A stretch of DNA of 64,000 nucleotides from the NCBI GenBank assembly GCA_963556495.2, contig OY747702.1, positions 21,216,403 to 21,280,402 of the forward strand, in the 5' to 3' direction. Below the pieces are notes generated by a model. The model was given only the letters and a program-made list of their open reading frames with translations. It did no database searches and was not told the DNA's origin. This DNA is from Valencia hispanica (Eukaryota > Chordata > Actinopteri > Cyprinodontiformes > Valenciidae). Both the position numbers and the translations under genes were made by a program. Below, in pieces: positions 45,293-56,645 of this stretch; within the stretch, counting starts at the first letter, position 1; each line of letters starts with the position of its first letter.

Positions 45293-47340
45293 TATATATA
45301 TTTTTTTATTATTATTAATTTTTTTAATAAAAAAAAATATATTTAGGTGACATGAGCAAAAAAGCCTTTGGGTGTCTTGAGTGGTGGTAGGTTATGATAA
45401 CCAAGAGGTTTGTTACAGCTATGAACTTGTCTGTTGAAGTTAATATACTGATAAAATATGGCTGGGGGCTGGCACAGGGGTGCTGTCAGAAAGTAGACCA
45501 CACCCACCAAAATTTTGCATTCATATCTCTTCAGGGTTGGACCAGGAATCATCCTATGTAATATGGTGCAGATCAAATAAGTTTTGTGAAAATTAGAGCC
45601 AAACGTATGGCCGTGGCGTGATGCCTCACTTCGCCACACCGCCACTGCCCCACCCTCTTTCGAAAACTCTCCGTACTGAATACAGACCTACACCAATTTG
45701 TTTACAGTCACTGTGCACCGGATCATGTTGATTAAGTCAAGGGTGTATAATCTGGACCTTTCACAGCAAAACATTACACTTTCTGTTCTGTGGGGGCGGG
45801 GCTTAAGTGATGTCAGCATTAGACCATCAGAATTCATTAAGGACCTGATGACCATCCATCTCAGCAATTTTCATCCCTCTGTGACTTTCTAAACAGGAGA
45901 TATAATAACTTTAATATTTTTAGCTTTAAGTCAAACTTTTGAGGCCTGGCCGCACCCCCTGAATATAAAAAGTCTATTTTTTGATAACTTTTGATCCCCC
46001 ATGCTTGAAGGCCAATCCAAGTTCCAAGTCGATTGGTCTAAATTTAAGGGAGGCGTTTGATCAAATGCGGAGGCTGTAAACGTCCAAAATTGGGTCAAAA
46101 TCACACGTTCAAAGCAAGATGGCCGACTTCTTGTGCGTTTGGGATGGCGATGTTTTAACGCAATTTGGTAGGTCTTGGGGCGTTCTACTTCTGTGCTGAA
46201 CGGAACACCTCTACGTTGAAAAATGGTCAATGGGGAGGGTGTTTTGAAATATTGCAGGTGGCGCCACTAAGCCATTTCTGTTGGGACTTTTTTGAAACCT
46301 TTAAAATACGTAAATTTCACGCACACTTGACGTGTCCGCCAAATATTGTGAGTTTTCAGGTATGTTTAGGCCTCAAAAAAGCCAATTCTTTGACGGAAGA
46401 AAAATAATAAGAAACAGTACAATTACAATAGGCCCTTGCAGCGCTTGCTGCTCGGCCTGATTACAATTACTTAAATTACAGTTAGCATTGCTAAGCTTGA
46501 GTAAATGCTTATAAATAATCTCGTATTTAGCTTGATTTGAAATTAAATGTATTAGTTATAATATGATTTTCATTATACTAAACTCAATTTACTTTAAAAA
46601 TTTGGTTTCAATTGTATAGGTGGTGATCTGTTCAGATTCAATTTGATCAATGCAAATTCAAATGATATGAAAAAACCCAGTTTCTAATAGCTGAAGGTGT
46701 CACCCATAGATTTTTCTCTGTAAAAATAAAAAAGTTATACACTATTGCTTTTTATCATGTTGCTCTGTCATGTAAAAACTACAATTATAACCATGGTTTA
46801 ACTCATGTCTTCTACTATGCATGGGAAGCTGAACAACAAGAGGTCAAAAACACAGGGGCTTTTCACTCCGAAGGTAGAAAAAGACTATAGCTACATAGCA
46901 TACCTACAGAGTGCCATCATACATCGTAGACTTGCTGCTTCAAGAGGGATGGCACAGAGCAGACCCTCAAGACCAGATGATCCAAGACTAATGGAAGTTC
47001 TGTCAGGTCTGCCTGCCCCAACTAACCAGGAGCTGTTGAACAAGCAAACCAGTAGAAAGCTAGGTATATGTCATACAACTCACAACAAAACAATGTTTTC
47101 ATTGTCAAATATGAGGTTTTTATTTTTATTTTTTTTACAGTACAGATCCCACCATCAACAGACTAGGCTCTGCAGTGTTGCAGCATGGACTGACCTTCCA
47201 TCGACAAGATGGCAAAATGTTCAGTTACTGACTAACGTTTTCCCTAAATAGACACATAGTTATAATCATAGGTTTGTGTGATCATTTTCTTGTTTTATGT
47301 TACCCAAAGGATTGTAATAAAGTTTTTTCTAGCATTATGA
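43130..47340 (+). CDS. Candidate multi-exon gene of unknown function (plus strand)
   Basis: I do not recognise the protein. Exon-like blocks are: 43130-43180, ending at a GTAAGG donor; 43598-43705, bounded by a TTTTTGTTAG acceptor and a GTAAGT donor and open in two frames; 46807-47064, which reads MSSTMHGKLNNKRSKTQGLF and YIAYLQSAIIHRRLAASRG and ends at a GTATAT donor; and 47140-47208, which follows a long T-rich tract ending TTTACAG. An AATAAA signal lies at 47318-47323. Splice phases do not join cleanly in any single frame I could follow, and the first ATG (43129-43131) meets a TAA two codons later, so it may be a decaying gene. It converges on the ballast-domain gene of the minus strand. 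A 1.9-kb repeat and an AT microsatellite fill its largest putative intron. It may be a host gene, a gene of a large DNA transposon, or chance. Confidence 0.3.
43710..44568. other. Putative intron DNA, no distinct element
   Basis: AT-rich DNA with a short CA/TA run at about 44048-44072. Nothing else recognised. Confidence 0.4.
44570..46452. mobile_element. Unclassified 1.9-kb dispersed repeat with internal duplication
   Basis: The edges carry related words on opposite strands: CGGCAAGCAGCC...CGGCCCTCGCAGC near 44596 and, reading the right edge in reverse, AGGCCGAGCAGCAAGCGCTG with CAAGGGCC near 46460-46430. I recognise the style (CCAAAATGGCTGACTTCCTG and GGGCCxCGCAGC words) from repeats of cyprinodont-like fishes, but not its class. 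Inside, two segments of about 240 bp (44930-45160 and 45490-45735) are diverged tandem copies, both with CCACACCCACC, GGTGCAGATC, CACCCTCTTTCGAA and a terminal GTTGATT word. Confidence 0.5.
45208..45289. repeat. (AT)n dinucleotide repeat
   Basis: About 80 bp of AT, preceded by a 21-bp unit (AAAGGTGGCAAATACTGATTT-like) present twice in tandem at 45161-45202. Confidence 0.95.
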
Positions 47341-47561
47341 TTGTCATTGTTTCTTTAGAATAAAGAGGGATGGTATGATACAGTAACTTGTTAATGCAGA
47401 ATTACACAATCAGACAGTTATTTGAATTGAACATATATTTTATTTACGATGCATCTTTTAACAACACTGTGAAAAATCTAACTAAACGGGTTCATAAACA
47501 AAAAGAGACACAAAGCTACATAGATTAACAGGTAAACGTTAAATGTCAGTTTAAAATTCTA

Positions 47562-48068
47562 TCATACTGTACTTGGAACAAACCCTACATAATCCCCCAG
47601 TGGATCCGGATACCGTTGGCGAATCTTCCAGACACAGCAACTTGGTATAATCACACACTGACCCTGTCCAAGTGCCCCATATTGCCACACAGCAAATTGT
47701 CTGTATGCTGCGTAGCGGAATTGTTTGTTGCTCTCTCCTGTGTCAGCAACATCTGTCTCTGCCCGGATTGTGTTCCAGATTCTTCTGGCAAGGCGATGAA
47801 CCCCCTCTTGGAAAATATATAAGTCCATGTGTGGCAGCATGGATATGCAGGAGTCTTCATGTTGCCCACAGCATTTTCTCTCCAACTCTGTGGGCATCTC
47901 TCGGCAGTTTGTGCAGACACACCACTTTGGTTGACCTAGAGCTGGGGGGTCGGATGGAGGGGTACTGGATGTCAGGCATAGCAGATCAAACATCGGACTG
48001 GGGTCACGGGTCAAGGTGAGTTCCAGCAGATGACGACTCTGTTATAAGTATAGTGACTGGATTCTGGC
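47562..48068 (-). CDS. P2X7 ballast-type cysteine-rich domain, last exon (minus strand)
   Basis: The translated minus strand contains WCVCTNCREMPTELERKCCG, then LARRIWNTIRAETDVADTG, FRYAAYRQFAVWQYGALGQG and a PSCCVWKIRQRYPDP motif. This order is that of the cytoplasmic ballast of the P2X7 ATP receptor, whose cysteines bind a zinc cluster. All conserved Cys positions I know of in this domain (CxCxxC, CC, C and a late CC) are present. There is no P2X channel: no transmembrane segment or ATP-binding ectodomain exists nearby, so this is a stand-alone ballast protein, a kind found in many animals. The exon has a good acceptor (TTTTGCTTTACAG, exon from 48068) and ends at TGA (47562-47564); AATAAA on this strand lies at about 47444. 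In the domain frame a TAA occurs at about 48042, and joining to the upstream exon is out of phase, so the gene may be damaged or use another splice site. Confidence 0.72.
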
Positions 48069-48198
48069 CTGTAAAGCAAAATAAACACTAAGGAACTATG
48101 TGTTAAAACAGCATGCCATGTTCTCATACAAGACACAGATTATATATTCAGATTCGTTTGTTTAATTTGTCAGAGGCAGGATATATTCAAATAAATAC

Positions 48199-48383
48199 CT
48201 GCTACTCTTTAGATGTCTTCTGCTGCTAGACTCCCAGTATGATATGTGCGGAGCCTGCCTCTTCCTCCTCGGCCGCTCCGTGCTCCTCTGACGTTTCGTT
48301 TGGGTTGTCCTCTGGATGTGGATGTGTCCTCTGGATGTGGATGGTTCAGGAGTGTATTCAACATCAGAGCTAGAAGGGCTCAT
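48199..48383 (-). CDS. Upstream exon of the ballast-domain gene
   Basis: A minus-strand frame starts MSPSSSDVEYTPEPSTSRG and continues with a strongly basic stretch (TKRQRSTERPRRKRQ) that could be a nuclear signal, and ends at a GTATTT donor after AGTAGCAG (48199). It is 5' to the ballast exon, separated by a 130-bp intron. The ATG at 48383-48381 is preceded on this strand by TTTGATTTCTTTAGAG, a fair acceptor, so translation may begin in an exon farther up. At about 48686-48674 ATGGCACATTCACAG followed by GTAAAA would be such an exon. Tandem GTCCTCTGGATGTGGAT units at 48308-48342 (plus-strand reading) duplicate six codons. Confidence 0.5.
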
Positions 48384-48689
48384 GGATGCTCTAAAGAAAT
48401 CAAAATGTGTGCAATTCAGCTAAACCAGGGCTAAAAGGGCTGTCGTCATGGAAGCTCTAAAGAAATAAAAATGTGTATAATACAGCTATATATAATAAAG
48501 CTAAACTCGACATAAGTCTAACTGCAATTAGCTGTTCTGGCTAGCTTAAGATTAGTTGGAACACTTCAAAATAAGAAGCAAAAAGTCTAACAAACAATGC
48601 ATTACACTGCCAAATATAACTTTAAAAAATGATCACATTCTTTCTTTCTGTTGATCATTTCATTACTTTTTACCTGTGAATGTGCCATG

Positions 48690-49230
48690 TAGTCTGTCGA
48701 ACCTACACAGCGCTAGTCCGTGCGCACCAACAGCGAAATCTGACGTTTGCAACCACTAACAGCGGCTCGTCATCCAGTATGATCTGTCCGGCTGGTTATG
48801 ATTTGCAGTGTTGAATGCAGCTCAGTCTTTTCCAACAAGTGAAATGCCCAATTTGCACACATTACATGTGGCTGATGCACTCCCTTCGCTGTTCAGCTTA
48901 AAATATGTCCAAACGGCTGATGTTTTTGCTCTAGTGAGGCGACACATTTGCCCTGCCTTGCACTTATATCTAGCAGCTCACTATTGTGTTGTCTCAATTC
49001 CCCGCCTGCCGTAAATTGTGTGACATTACGGTGTTGTTGTCGTCCATGCAACAGTGAATAATGATGTAGTGGAAATTGTTGACGTTAAAACTAAGCCACT
49101 GTCAATCCGTTTGACAATCTCTGTCTCTGGATTTAAGACGTCATGCTTGTTGTTTTATGAGGTTATATCAGATTATTTCAACCCAATTCCGATATTTTAA
49201 AAATCACGTGATCGGACCGGGACACCCTTA
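48690..49230 (-). mobile_element. hAT-like right end
   Basis: Read on the minus strand the edge begins TAAGGGTGTCCCGGTCCGAT and CACGTGAT, a typical hAT terminus. The inside is moderately GC-rich with no transposase frame. The left boundary is a guess and could overlap the promoter region of the ballast gene. Confidence 0.45.
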
Positions 49231-49499
49231 CTGAAGACTACTCTGTGGCTGACCCTGTGTTTACTCAGGTTTTCAAATGAATATGATGTTCTGAAATATT
49301 TCTGTGTGACAAAAAGCCAAAAACAATTATGAAATCTAAAGGTGGCAGATGCTCTTGTCACTGCCCTGAAGTTAATTAACATTATGTTAATAAAACTTGG
49401 TATTTGCTCATTAGTGAATTACTGAAAAATGTAATGCTTAATGTATTAGTCTTTAATTTATAGCTCCTTTCCTTTTTTGGCTCTGTAACAAGTTGTTTG

Positions 49500-49816
49500 G
49501 ATAAGCTCTTGGTAAAGCAGTCCCAGCCCAGCCTCATGGCTTGTTGCCTTATCAAGGTCAAGTGCTTTGAAACACTTTGTAACAGTATTTTATCACCACA
49601 TTATCAAACTGCCAAAGAAGACAGGGAAAATAAGTCTGTGGGCCATCGCTTACTGGAAAGCTTGTTAAATCCTGTGCTGTTTATTGTGTAATGTGTGTTT
49701 CTTTTATGTGTTTTTTTTTTAAATCACCAAATCCTGTAAAGCACCTTGAATTACCCTGCTGTTGAAAGTGTGCTATACAAATAAAATTGCCTTGCCTTGC
49801 CTTGCCTTGCCTTGCC
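49500..49816 (+). mobile_element. LINE 3' end with TTGCC repeat tail
   Basis: AAAGCACCTTGAATTACCCT, TGTTGAAAGTGTGCTATACA and AATAAAATTGCC lead into seven GCCTT units (about 49781-49816). It is the plus-strand equivalent of the fragment at 7654-7985. The upstream 200 bp is presumably its 3' untranslated region. Confidence 0.7.
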
Positions 49817-49819
49817 TAT

Positions 49820-52800
49820 TGTTGCTTCTAGTTTTTGCCACACAAAGCTGAAGATCATTAGCTTCTCATCTTTAACTTCTAATCCACTCTCATTCTAATG
49901 AATGCTTGAATTGCTGGCTTACCTTGTAGTTATAGCTGCTCCCAAACTAATCCACAACTTTAACTTGGCTTTGCTTGTTTCCGCAACATCCCAAGAAATT
50001 ACTTTGCCATGGTCTTGAAACATCAAAAGTTTATTTTCTTTTTTTGATGTTATCATGCAATAACAAACTCACTGAAGTACATACAAACACACCTCCCTGG
50101 TCTGTTATCCAAAGGGATTTACCTAGTTACCACATTCACAACCTCCTATTCAAGAGGTTGATTTAAGCATGAAAAGGTAAAAAAAGACATTCAAGGCTAT
50201 CTCAATATGTGCTGCTTTTACAGAGATAATCATAATGATAATGTAATATAAATTAGAACCCACTCCATCTCTGTGCTTGCCTTCCAACCCCAGCAGGGAG
50301 TGAAGGTTAAAACTTTGTAAGAGAGAGCCGTCTTTTAGCTAGAGATCATTTAGCTTGTGTAACATATCTCAGGAAAATATAACACCAATAAGTACAGAAA
50401 GGATAAATAACACATTTCCTAAAAAAAGTCACATTGCCATTGAAGACAGAAAAACTCAAAGGTATTTGTTTAGTTGGAAATCTGTGTGGGAGGCTGATTG
50501 GCCTTTATGCAAAGGTGAACAAGAGATTATCAACATCACTTTTGTATTTATCAGCACCAAAGCATCCAACCTCTTATCAAATCAGTATACTTGTGCAATA
50601 ATTATAACTGGTAATGCCATTCTTGTTTGCAGCCTTGGGATTTGTCATCTTCTGCTGCAAATAGCAGAGGTCACAGGAGATCCATGTCTGCAAAGTGTGA
50701 GGGTTGAGTCAGATCAAAATGTCTGCAAGGGGTTACTGGATCTCAGACTGGGGAACAGGACTGACAGTTGCAAAACACAATGACAGGAAACAGCACAAAT
50801 ATCCTACAGTGCTTTTATCAAATCAACTGCAAATGTATTGCCTATTAAAAGGCCAGTGAACTTCCAAAAACAAAGATGAATAGAGAAAAAAATAATTTAG
50901 CATATCTACCATGTGAGAATTCCTATAATCTACTGATTGTTTGCTGTATGAAATATAGTTTTAAGACAAAAGGAATCTACCCGCTGGATGTGACTTACAG
51001 TTATATTAGTATGATCAGGGGTTCTAATTTGCCATATTTTTCATATGACTCAACAGGTTTAAAAAGGGACCAGGACCAAATTAAACAGGAAGCAAGGTGG
51101 GACACAAAGGTTTCAGAAGATTGTTATGGATAAAATTAAAACAAATTACATGTGATATTTGAACCCTTTTATGCACATTATTTTTTAGAATGTGTTAAAA
51201 AATACTTAACCACAAAGAAAAATTGATGCAACAGTTTACGTACATAGGTTCAAAAGCAAGGTAGAGTTTGGCAAAGGGACGAATGGATTGGGAACTGCAG
51301 GAAATATTAAAGAATATCTAAAGCTTCAACAACTGCAACGGTACCAAGACATGACCTATGCTGACAGGTTGGGCTAGTGAAATATCATCATAATTGGAGA
51401 GGTACCCAAGAGGCCAATGGTACCTCTGCAGGAGCTGCAGAGATCTACAGTGCAGGTATGACAATCTATTGACAGTACAAGTATGAGTTGCACAATCCAC
51501 AGCTTGGGAGAGTGGCAGAACTTATAAGCTGTTAGAAGAAAGCCACAAGAAGTCATGTCTGTGATTTGCTGATTTGTTTTGACTTGTATTGTGAGGAAAC
51601 CAATCAGAACTGAGCAAATACACTCACAATCCTTTTTCTCTATATAATTGAAGGTGAGAAAAATATACAGCGTCCATGTTGAGATGCTCAGTGTATATCA
51701 TTGTCTAAAAAAAAGAAAAAAAGAATCACCTACAGCAAAACTGCTGTCTTCTGCACTGGATTTTATGTTGGCCATTAATTTAACATGGCTTCAATATTTT
51801 TGTTGCATTATGTGAGTTATCAGTGTTAAAGGGTGCACACATCAATTAACATTGTGGGGACAGGTTCCAAGAGTTGCTAAAAAGTTCACAGGTTCAGGCT
51901 TATCTCCGACTGGCAGCTGGACTTGGATAAAAAAAGCTTTAATACCTACGGTTGCTTTGTGATAATAGCCACACTCTTGTCACTTCTCACCTCTCTCACC
52001 CTCTCGTTGTGCTATCCTTCTAAAAGCTGCTGGCGATTAGCTGTAGGATGTAAAACGCACATTGTCTGTCCTCACCCGCATTTCATCCTTCCCCTCATCA
52101 GTCATCTCAGACTCACCTTTCTGCCTCTCTGTTAGTTTACCTTTAAATGCTAAGGTTAATTATTTGTAGCTGTGGTAAAAAGTCATTGGATTGTAATTGT
52201 GCACCTCTCTGCATTGTCTAACACACATGAATCATACTGATGCTCACCAAACCTCCATATCTTCTTTAAGCACACTGAGCTTCGTGACCCAATTTCATTC
52301 TGCCACGGGATGTTCGACCAGCAGGAAGCATTGAATTCAATTGCTCACAGTCATGAGGACAATAGAAAAGCTGCAGATCCAGAAAAAGCTACATGATGCT
52401 GAGCACCTAAAACTTTAAAAGGCAGAGTCTAACTTCTTTTTTAATATATGGTCCCTGAGCCGGATATCAAAGGAAAAATAAGGTATTGATAAAACGGCTC
52501 CATGAGCCCGACTTCTGATGGCTGTGTTGACCCTGTGGTCTTTCATCTATTGAAGCAAAATTGTCTTGTCCAAAGTGTCTCATTTGACCAAATCCTTTCA
52601 TCTGTGTCATTTTTTATTTTTTTCCGTGGATAGATCAAGTGAGTGGAGTCTTTTATGTCTGTCGCTGACCCTATCATCACATGAGGTGCAATTAGAAGAA
52701 AAGCTAATGAGTTCTGTCAGAATATATTTTAGATAGATTTCTATATATTTTGTATTACTCCATAAACAATATCTAATAAGTCCAATAAATAAATCAAATA

Positions 52801-53020
52801 CATAAATTAAATCTAATTGCTAATAAGGCTTCAGTTGTATGCAAATCAGTGGGATTTAATTTGCTTTTTACAAGTCAAACAAGCAAAAACAAAGCACAAA
52901 TTATTATAACAGAAAAAAAAGATTTATAAAAGATTTATGTATTTCCTAAAGTATTAAATATTATTTAAAGTTGCTACAAGTACCTCCTTAGTAAAATCTT
53001 TCAAGTATAATTGTGTTAAC
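49820..53020. other. No recognisable feature
   Basis: Three kilobases of AT-rich DNA. A 142-residue frame (50355-50783) has no recognisable motif, unusual codon use for a fish gene, and no supporting splice signals. No transposon ends were seen. Confidence 0.4.
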
Positions 53021-53022
53021 AG

Positions 53023-53766
53023 TAGGGATGCACCAATCATGCATTTCCTTGCCAACACAGACATCCAATTTTCTATTAGGAAAAACCCACTGATTCTGAT
53101 TTTGCTATAAAGAAAACTCCTTTCTTATGTTTTTGTTGCTGCATTATTGTAAAGCTACTGCAGTGCGCCCACTTACAGGTCATCAGATTTGCTGCAGTTG
53201 TACATAATACAGCTAAATACCTCTGAAGAAAAAACACCTGTTTCTAATGTTATCATCCCATTAAATGGCCGTTAATGGCGGTCATCACTCCCATACAATA
53301 GCTTCAGAATGTTCCTCCTCTACCTCCTGCTCGGTAGGTCGTTATCTTGTGACTTTAGGTTTTATCTTGTGACTTTAGGTTTAGGAACTTGTCCTGAGTT
53401 TTTAGGATGAGGGTTGGGGGTGGGGTAAGGTTATAAGTAAATATCCATTGTTACCTAAATTGTAAACACAGGTTTTAAATAAAGTTAACAAAAACAAAAC
53501 GTAAGCTTTTAGACGTCGGCGATGCTGAAAAAAATTCTGATGCATATTATCACTGATAAGAATGGTAGATGCGCACCTTCTAGTCTGCTAAGATGAAGAG
53601 GAGGCACATTCTGAAGCTATTGTATGGGAGTGATGATCGCTAATAACGGCCATTTAAAGGTAGATAACATTCGAATCGGGTGGAAAAAATGTGAATAACA
53701 ACAGGGAGATAAGAACAACAACAAAGAAAAAAATCAGTTTCACTTTGATTGTATTGGTCATGCTTA
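53023..53766. mobile_element. hAT-like element hosting a foldback sequence
   Basis: The left end TAGGGATGCACCAATCATGC is a familiar hAT terminus. A weak partner, ATTGGTCATGCTTACC in reverse sense, lies at about 53753-53768. The central part is occupied by the foldback unit at 53245-53671. No duplication was identified with confidence. Confidence 0.45.
53245..53671. mobile_element. Foldback element with 75-bp inverted arms
   Basis: The arms 53245-53321 and 53597-53671 are inverted copies with about ten differences; the core CATCACTCCCATACAATAGC and TTCAGAATG is identical. The 275-bp spacer includes the direct repeat TTATCTTGTGACTTTAGGTT (53343-53381). It is non-coding and could form a long hairpin RNA. 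Confidence 0.85.
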
Positions 53767-53924
53767 CCAACACTAGTTCTGTAATCTAAAACCATTCTAT
53801 GACGTCCAATTGAGGTACATGAGATACAGATGTTTGTTCATATAAAGTTAGATGTCATTCAGGTACTTCTTAATTTTTTTCATTCAGGTACTTCTTAATT
53901 TCTTTTTACAATGAAACAGCAGAA

Positions 53925-54410
53925 CAAATTGAAAAACAATCGGCTCTTTTCCACTATCAGAACTTCAGGGTAATTTTGCAGGACTTTCATCTATCTGGTT
54001 AAATCTGTTGATGTGCTCCTCTCAGCTGTCGTGTCTCAATACAAAATTGGTCCTTTAAGGAATTAGCCAAGTTATCAGCATATCACAATCGTTATGGGAG
54101 TGAGTGACTGATCGGTCCCAAAAGCAGCAGAGAAAACAAGAGATCGACATGAAAGAAGCAGGTATGGTTGCAAGGTTTATATTATAAACTGCTTTGCCAG
54201 CAACTCTTTAAAATTTACAAAGCCGGTTATTTTGTGATTTCTGCTCATTTCCATCTGAATTACAAGCAATCAGTGTGACTTAGCCACAGCTCCTCCCCAG
54301 CGACTCAACCGGGTCATCTCCGAGTACATCCCAAGACTGGTACTCATTTGGTTCCTGAAATGGACCCGAAAACGGTCCTGTCGGGTTGGCTCGATGAAAT
54401 GGGTGCCTTA
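53925..54410. repeat. Unclassified dispersed repeat, copy 2 of 2
   Basis: Shares the blocks described for 26420-26640. It extends further to the right, with TTCCTGAAATGGACCCGAAA and GGTCCTGTCGGGTTGGCTCG words near 54350 that may be its other end. Confidence 0.5.
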
Positions 54411-54542
54411 TGGCATTTATAGAGGGTGAACTTTTTTATCTATAAGTTAGTTTGTTTCATACAATTTGAGGTAACAGTGTACCTTGAGTCACTCCTTTGT
54501 TTGCTTTTACCTTTGCAAAAACAGAGACATCCTCTAGCACAT

Positions 54543-54750
54543 GTGTCAAACTCCAGACCTTAAGGGCTGCTGTGCTGCAACTTTGAGTTGTATCTGTGTT
54601 AACACACCTCAATCATTAGGTCATTAGCAGTACTCTGTAGGACTTGACTGCATGAGAAGGTAATTCAGTTCTTTGATTCAGGTGTGATGGATATGAGACA
54701 AATCAAAAGGTTGCAGGACACCCGGCCTGAAGGACTGGAGTTTGAAATGA
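54543..54750. mobile_element. Foldback MITE, copy 2 of 2
   Basis: The left arm GTGTCAAACTCCAGACCTTA and the right arm TTGCAGGACACCCGGCCTGA with AGGACTGGAGTTTGA are inverted relatives. They match the arms of 36780-37000. More decayed than that copy. Confidence 0.75.
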
Positions 54751-54754
54751 CTGC

Positions 54755-55865
54755 GTTAATGTAATTCTGTGGTGTCAATTTAACCGATGGAAAAAAAACA
54801 GTGCATGAGCTGTTCTCAAAAATAAAGGTCTGTGTGTATGGATCACAATAACCTAGCATAGTAAGGGATCATATTCAGCGCATTCAGTCCCTTAGGGAGC
54901 AAAAAGTAAAAGCAAACATTTTAAGAAAGATGACTGAATTGCTTTATCTGTAATAGAAACCCACTAAGCACATACATAAAATACAGTGCTTTGATGATGA
55001 CAAGGGAGGTTATGATGATTTCTCTGTTGTTTTCATTTAGTCTTTTTTTCTGAGTCGCTCAAATCTGCAAAAAGAAAACATGGTGATGTTGATTGTACAA
55101 AACACTAGAATGGGTTCAGACAGATTTGAAGATTTAAGGCTGAATGCACCCATTCTGGAGTGAGCCCAGCAAATACTCACTGGCGAGGTAGGTGATAAAC
55201 AATTATCTTCATCCTTAATCCATGTGATTACTAGCAGCTAATTTGTTTAAGAACAACATGGGGAATTGCCCAGTTGTGGGCATAAAACCAAACAGTTATG
55301 TCTGCCAAAATGCTTTTACTCTATTAGTTTCAGTTTAAAAAAACATTGTAGTGTAATGATGCAAATAATCTGTAAGAAAAAAATGTTAGATTTTTAAAGT
55401 ATAGGTTTTTTTCTTCTTCTCAGTCAGATTATGACAAACCTGCCTTGAACCTATAGCCCAAGAATTTTTTTGTTGAAGCTGGATGACAGCCCGGTAATGG
55501 CTTGTGGTGGTTCTCCCCAGCTAAACCCAACTGTAAATCCCACAGACCCTGGGACCTGAACCGTCCATCTAAAAGCTTCCATTAGACAACTCTGAAGTGT
55601 GGATGCAGCCAGCAAAGCAGAGCTATGACTAATGCAATTTCATGCACGGCAGTGGCGTGTGCAGCTTAACTTACACCTGGTCCTCCATGTAAGAAAAAAA
55701 AACAGACCCAGCTCCAACAGAGCCACCAGAGTTCTACAGTAGTTTGAAGAGAATTCAGTCGTGACATTGTCACTATACATCAACATTTTGAGGTGTGCGT
55801 AATTAGCTACACTCTGCATAGAAGTTTAAATGCATCCTTGAGGGCATGAAGGTCAAAATTCTGAG
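54755..55865. other. No recognisable feature
   Basis: Nothing convincing on either strand. Confidence 0.4.
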
Positions 55866-55869
55866 TTTT

Positions 55870-56645
55870 TAAAGACATGTTTGTTTGTTATCCAAAAAGG
55901 ATTACCATGTCATACAATAAACGAAAGGAAGAATTGGAAACATACACATATTTATAGTGGTTTTTTCTAATGCTTTATTTGTCATATTTATACATATGGC
56001 CTTAAATAAATACATACACTCCATGAATATGTGAGTCTAGATACAGCATAAAAATACATATCAACCATATGTTTTTATAGGCATCATTCAGCTTCTGGAA
56101 TAATTCTGGCTGGATGTTTTAGAACTCTTCTTTGCAAAATTGGTAGATTTATTTTTATTCTCTTAGATTTCTGGCCTTAGTCTAGTTTGTTGTTGAGATT
56201 GGTTTTTTGGGAAGACAACCCCAGAAGTTAAATAGTTAAATTCAAGCCTGCTGGAACAATAATTTGTCTCCCTCTTTCAACCATCTAGTTGTTGTGTTAA
56301 GATGAATTTTCAATCTTCCTTGTTCCAGCCACATGTGAAATGCTCCAGTATCAGTGACAGTCAAACAAATCAAAACATATTTAAACCACCTCTTTGCTTG
56401 ACAGCTGGTACAGTGTTATTTGGTTTTAACTTCTCATTGATGCCTCCAAATGTTCTTTATGCTATTGTGGACTAACAGCTAACACTTAATTTTGTTTTAG
56501 CCTAAAAACTTTCTCCAGAAAACATTTTAATTGTCCATGTGGACAGCTGCACATTTCAGCCAAGCTTGGAGCACTAGGGCAGTGCCCTCTTACTCTTAAC
56601 CCATACTAGGTGTGTGTAAGCTTCTCATCAGAGCTTTATTATTAC
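55870..56645 (-). mobile_element. Tc1-like copy, minus strand, of another lineage
   Basis: Reverse-strand words GCTTGACAGCTGGTACAGTG, CTCCAAATGTTCTTTATGC, TTCTCCAGAAAACATTTT and CCATGTGGACAGCTGC follow the order of a Tc1 transposase gene read backwards. A TTCCAGCCACATGTGAAATG word upstream also fits. Heavily decayed. Confidence 0.5.

Noticed and set aside
47562..48068. Complete P2X7 receptor gene
   Set aside because: No exon for the ATP-binding ectodomain or the two membrane segments is present in the neighbouring DNA; only the ballast is encoded.
50355..50783. 142-residue frame as a gene
   Set aside because: No domain, no splice or promoter support, composition of random AT-rich sequence.
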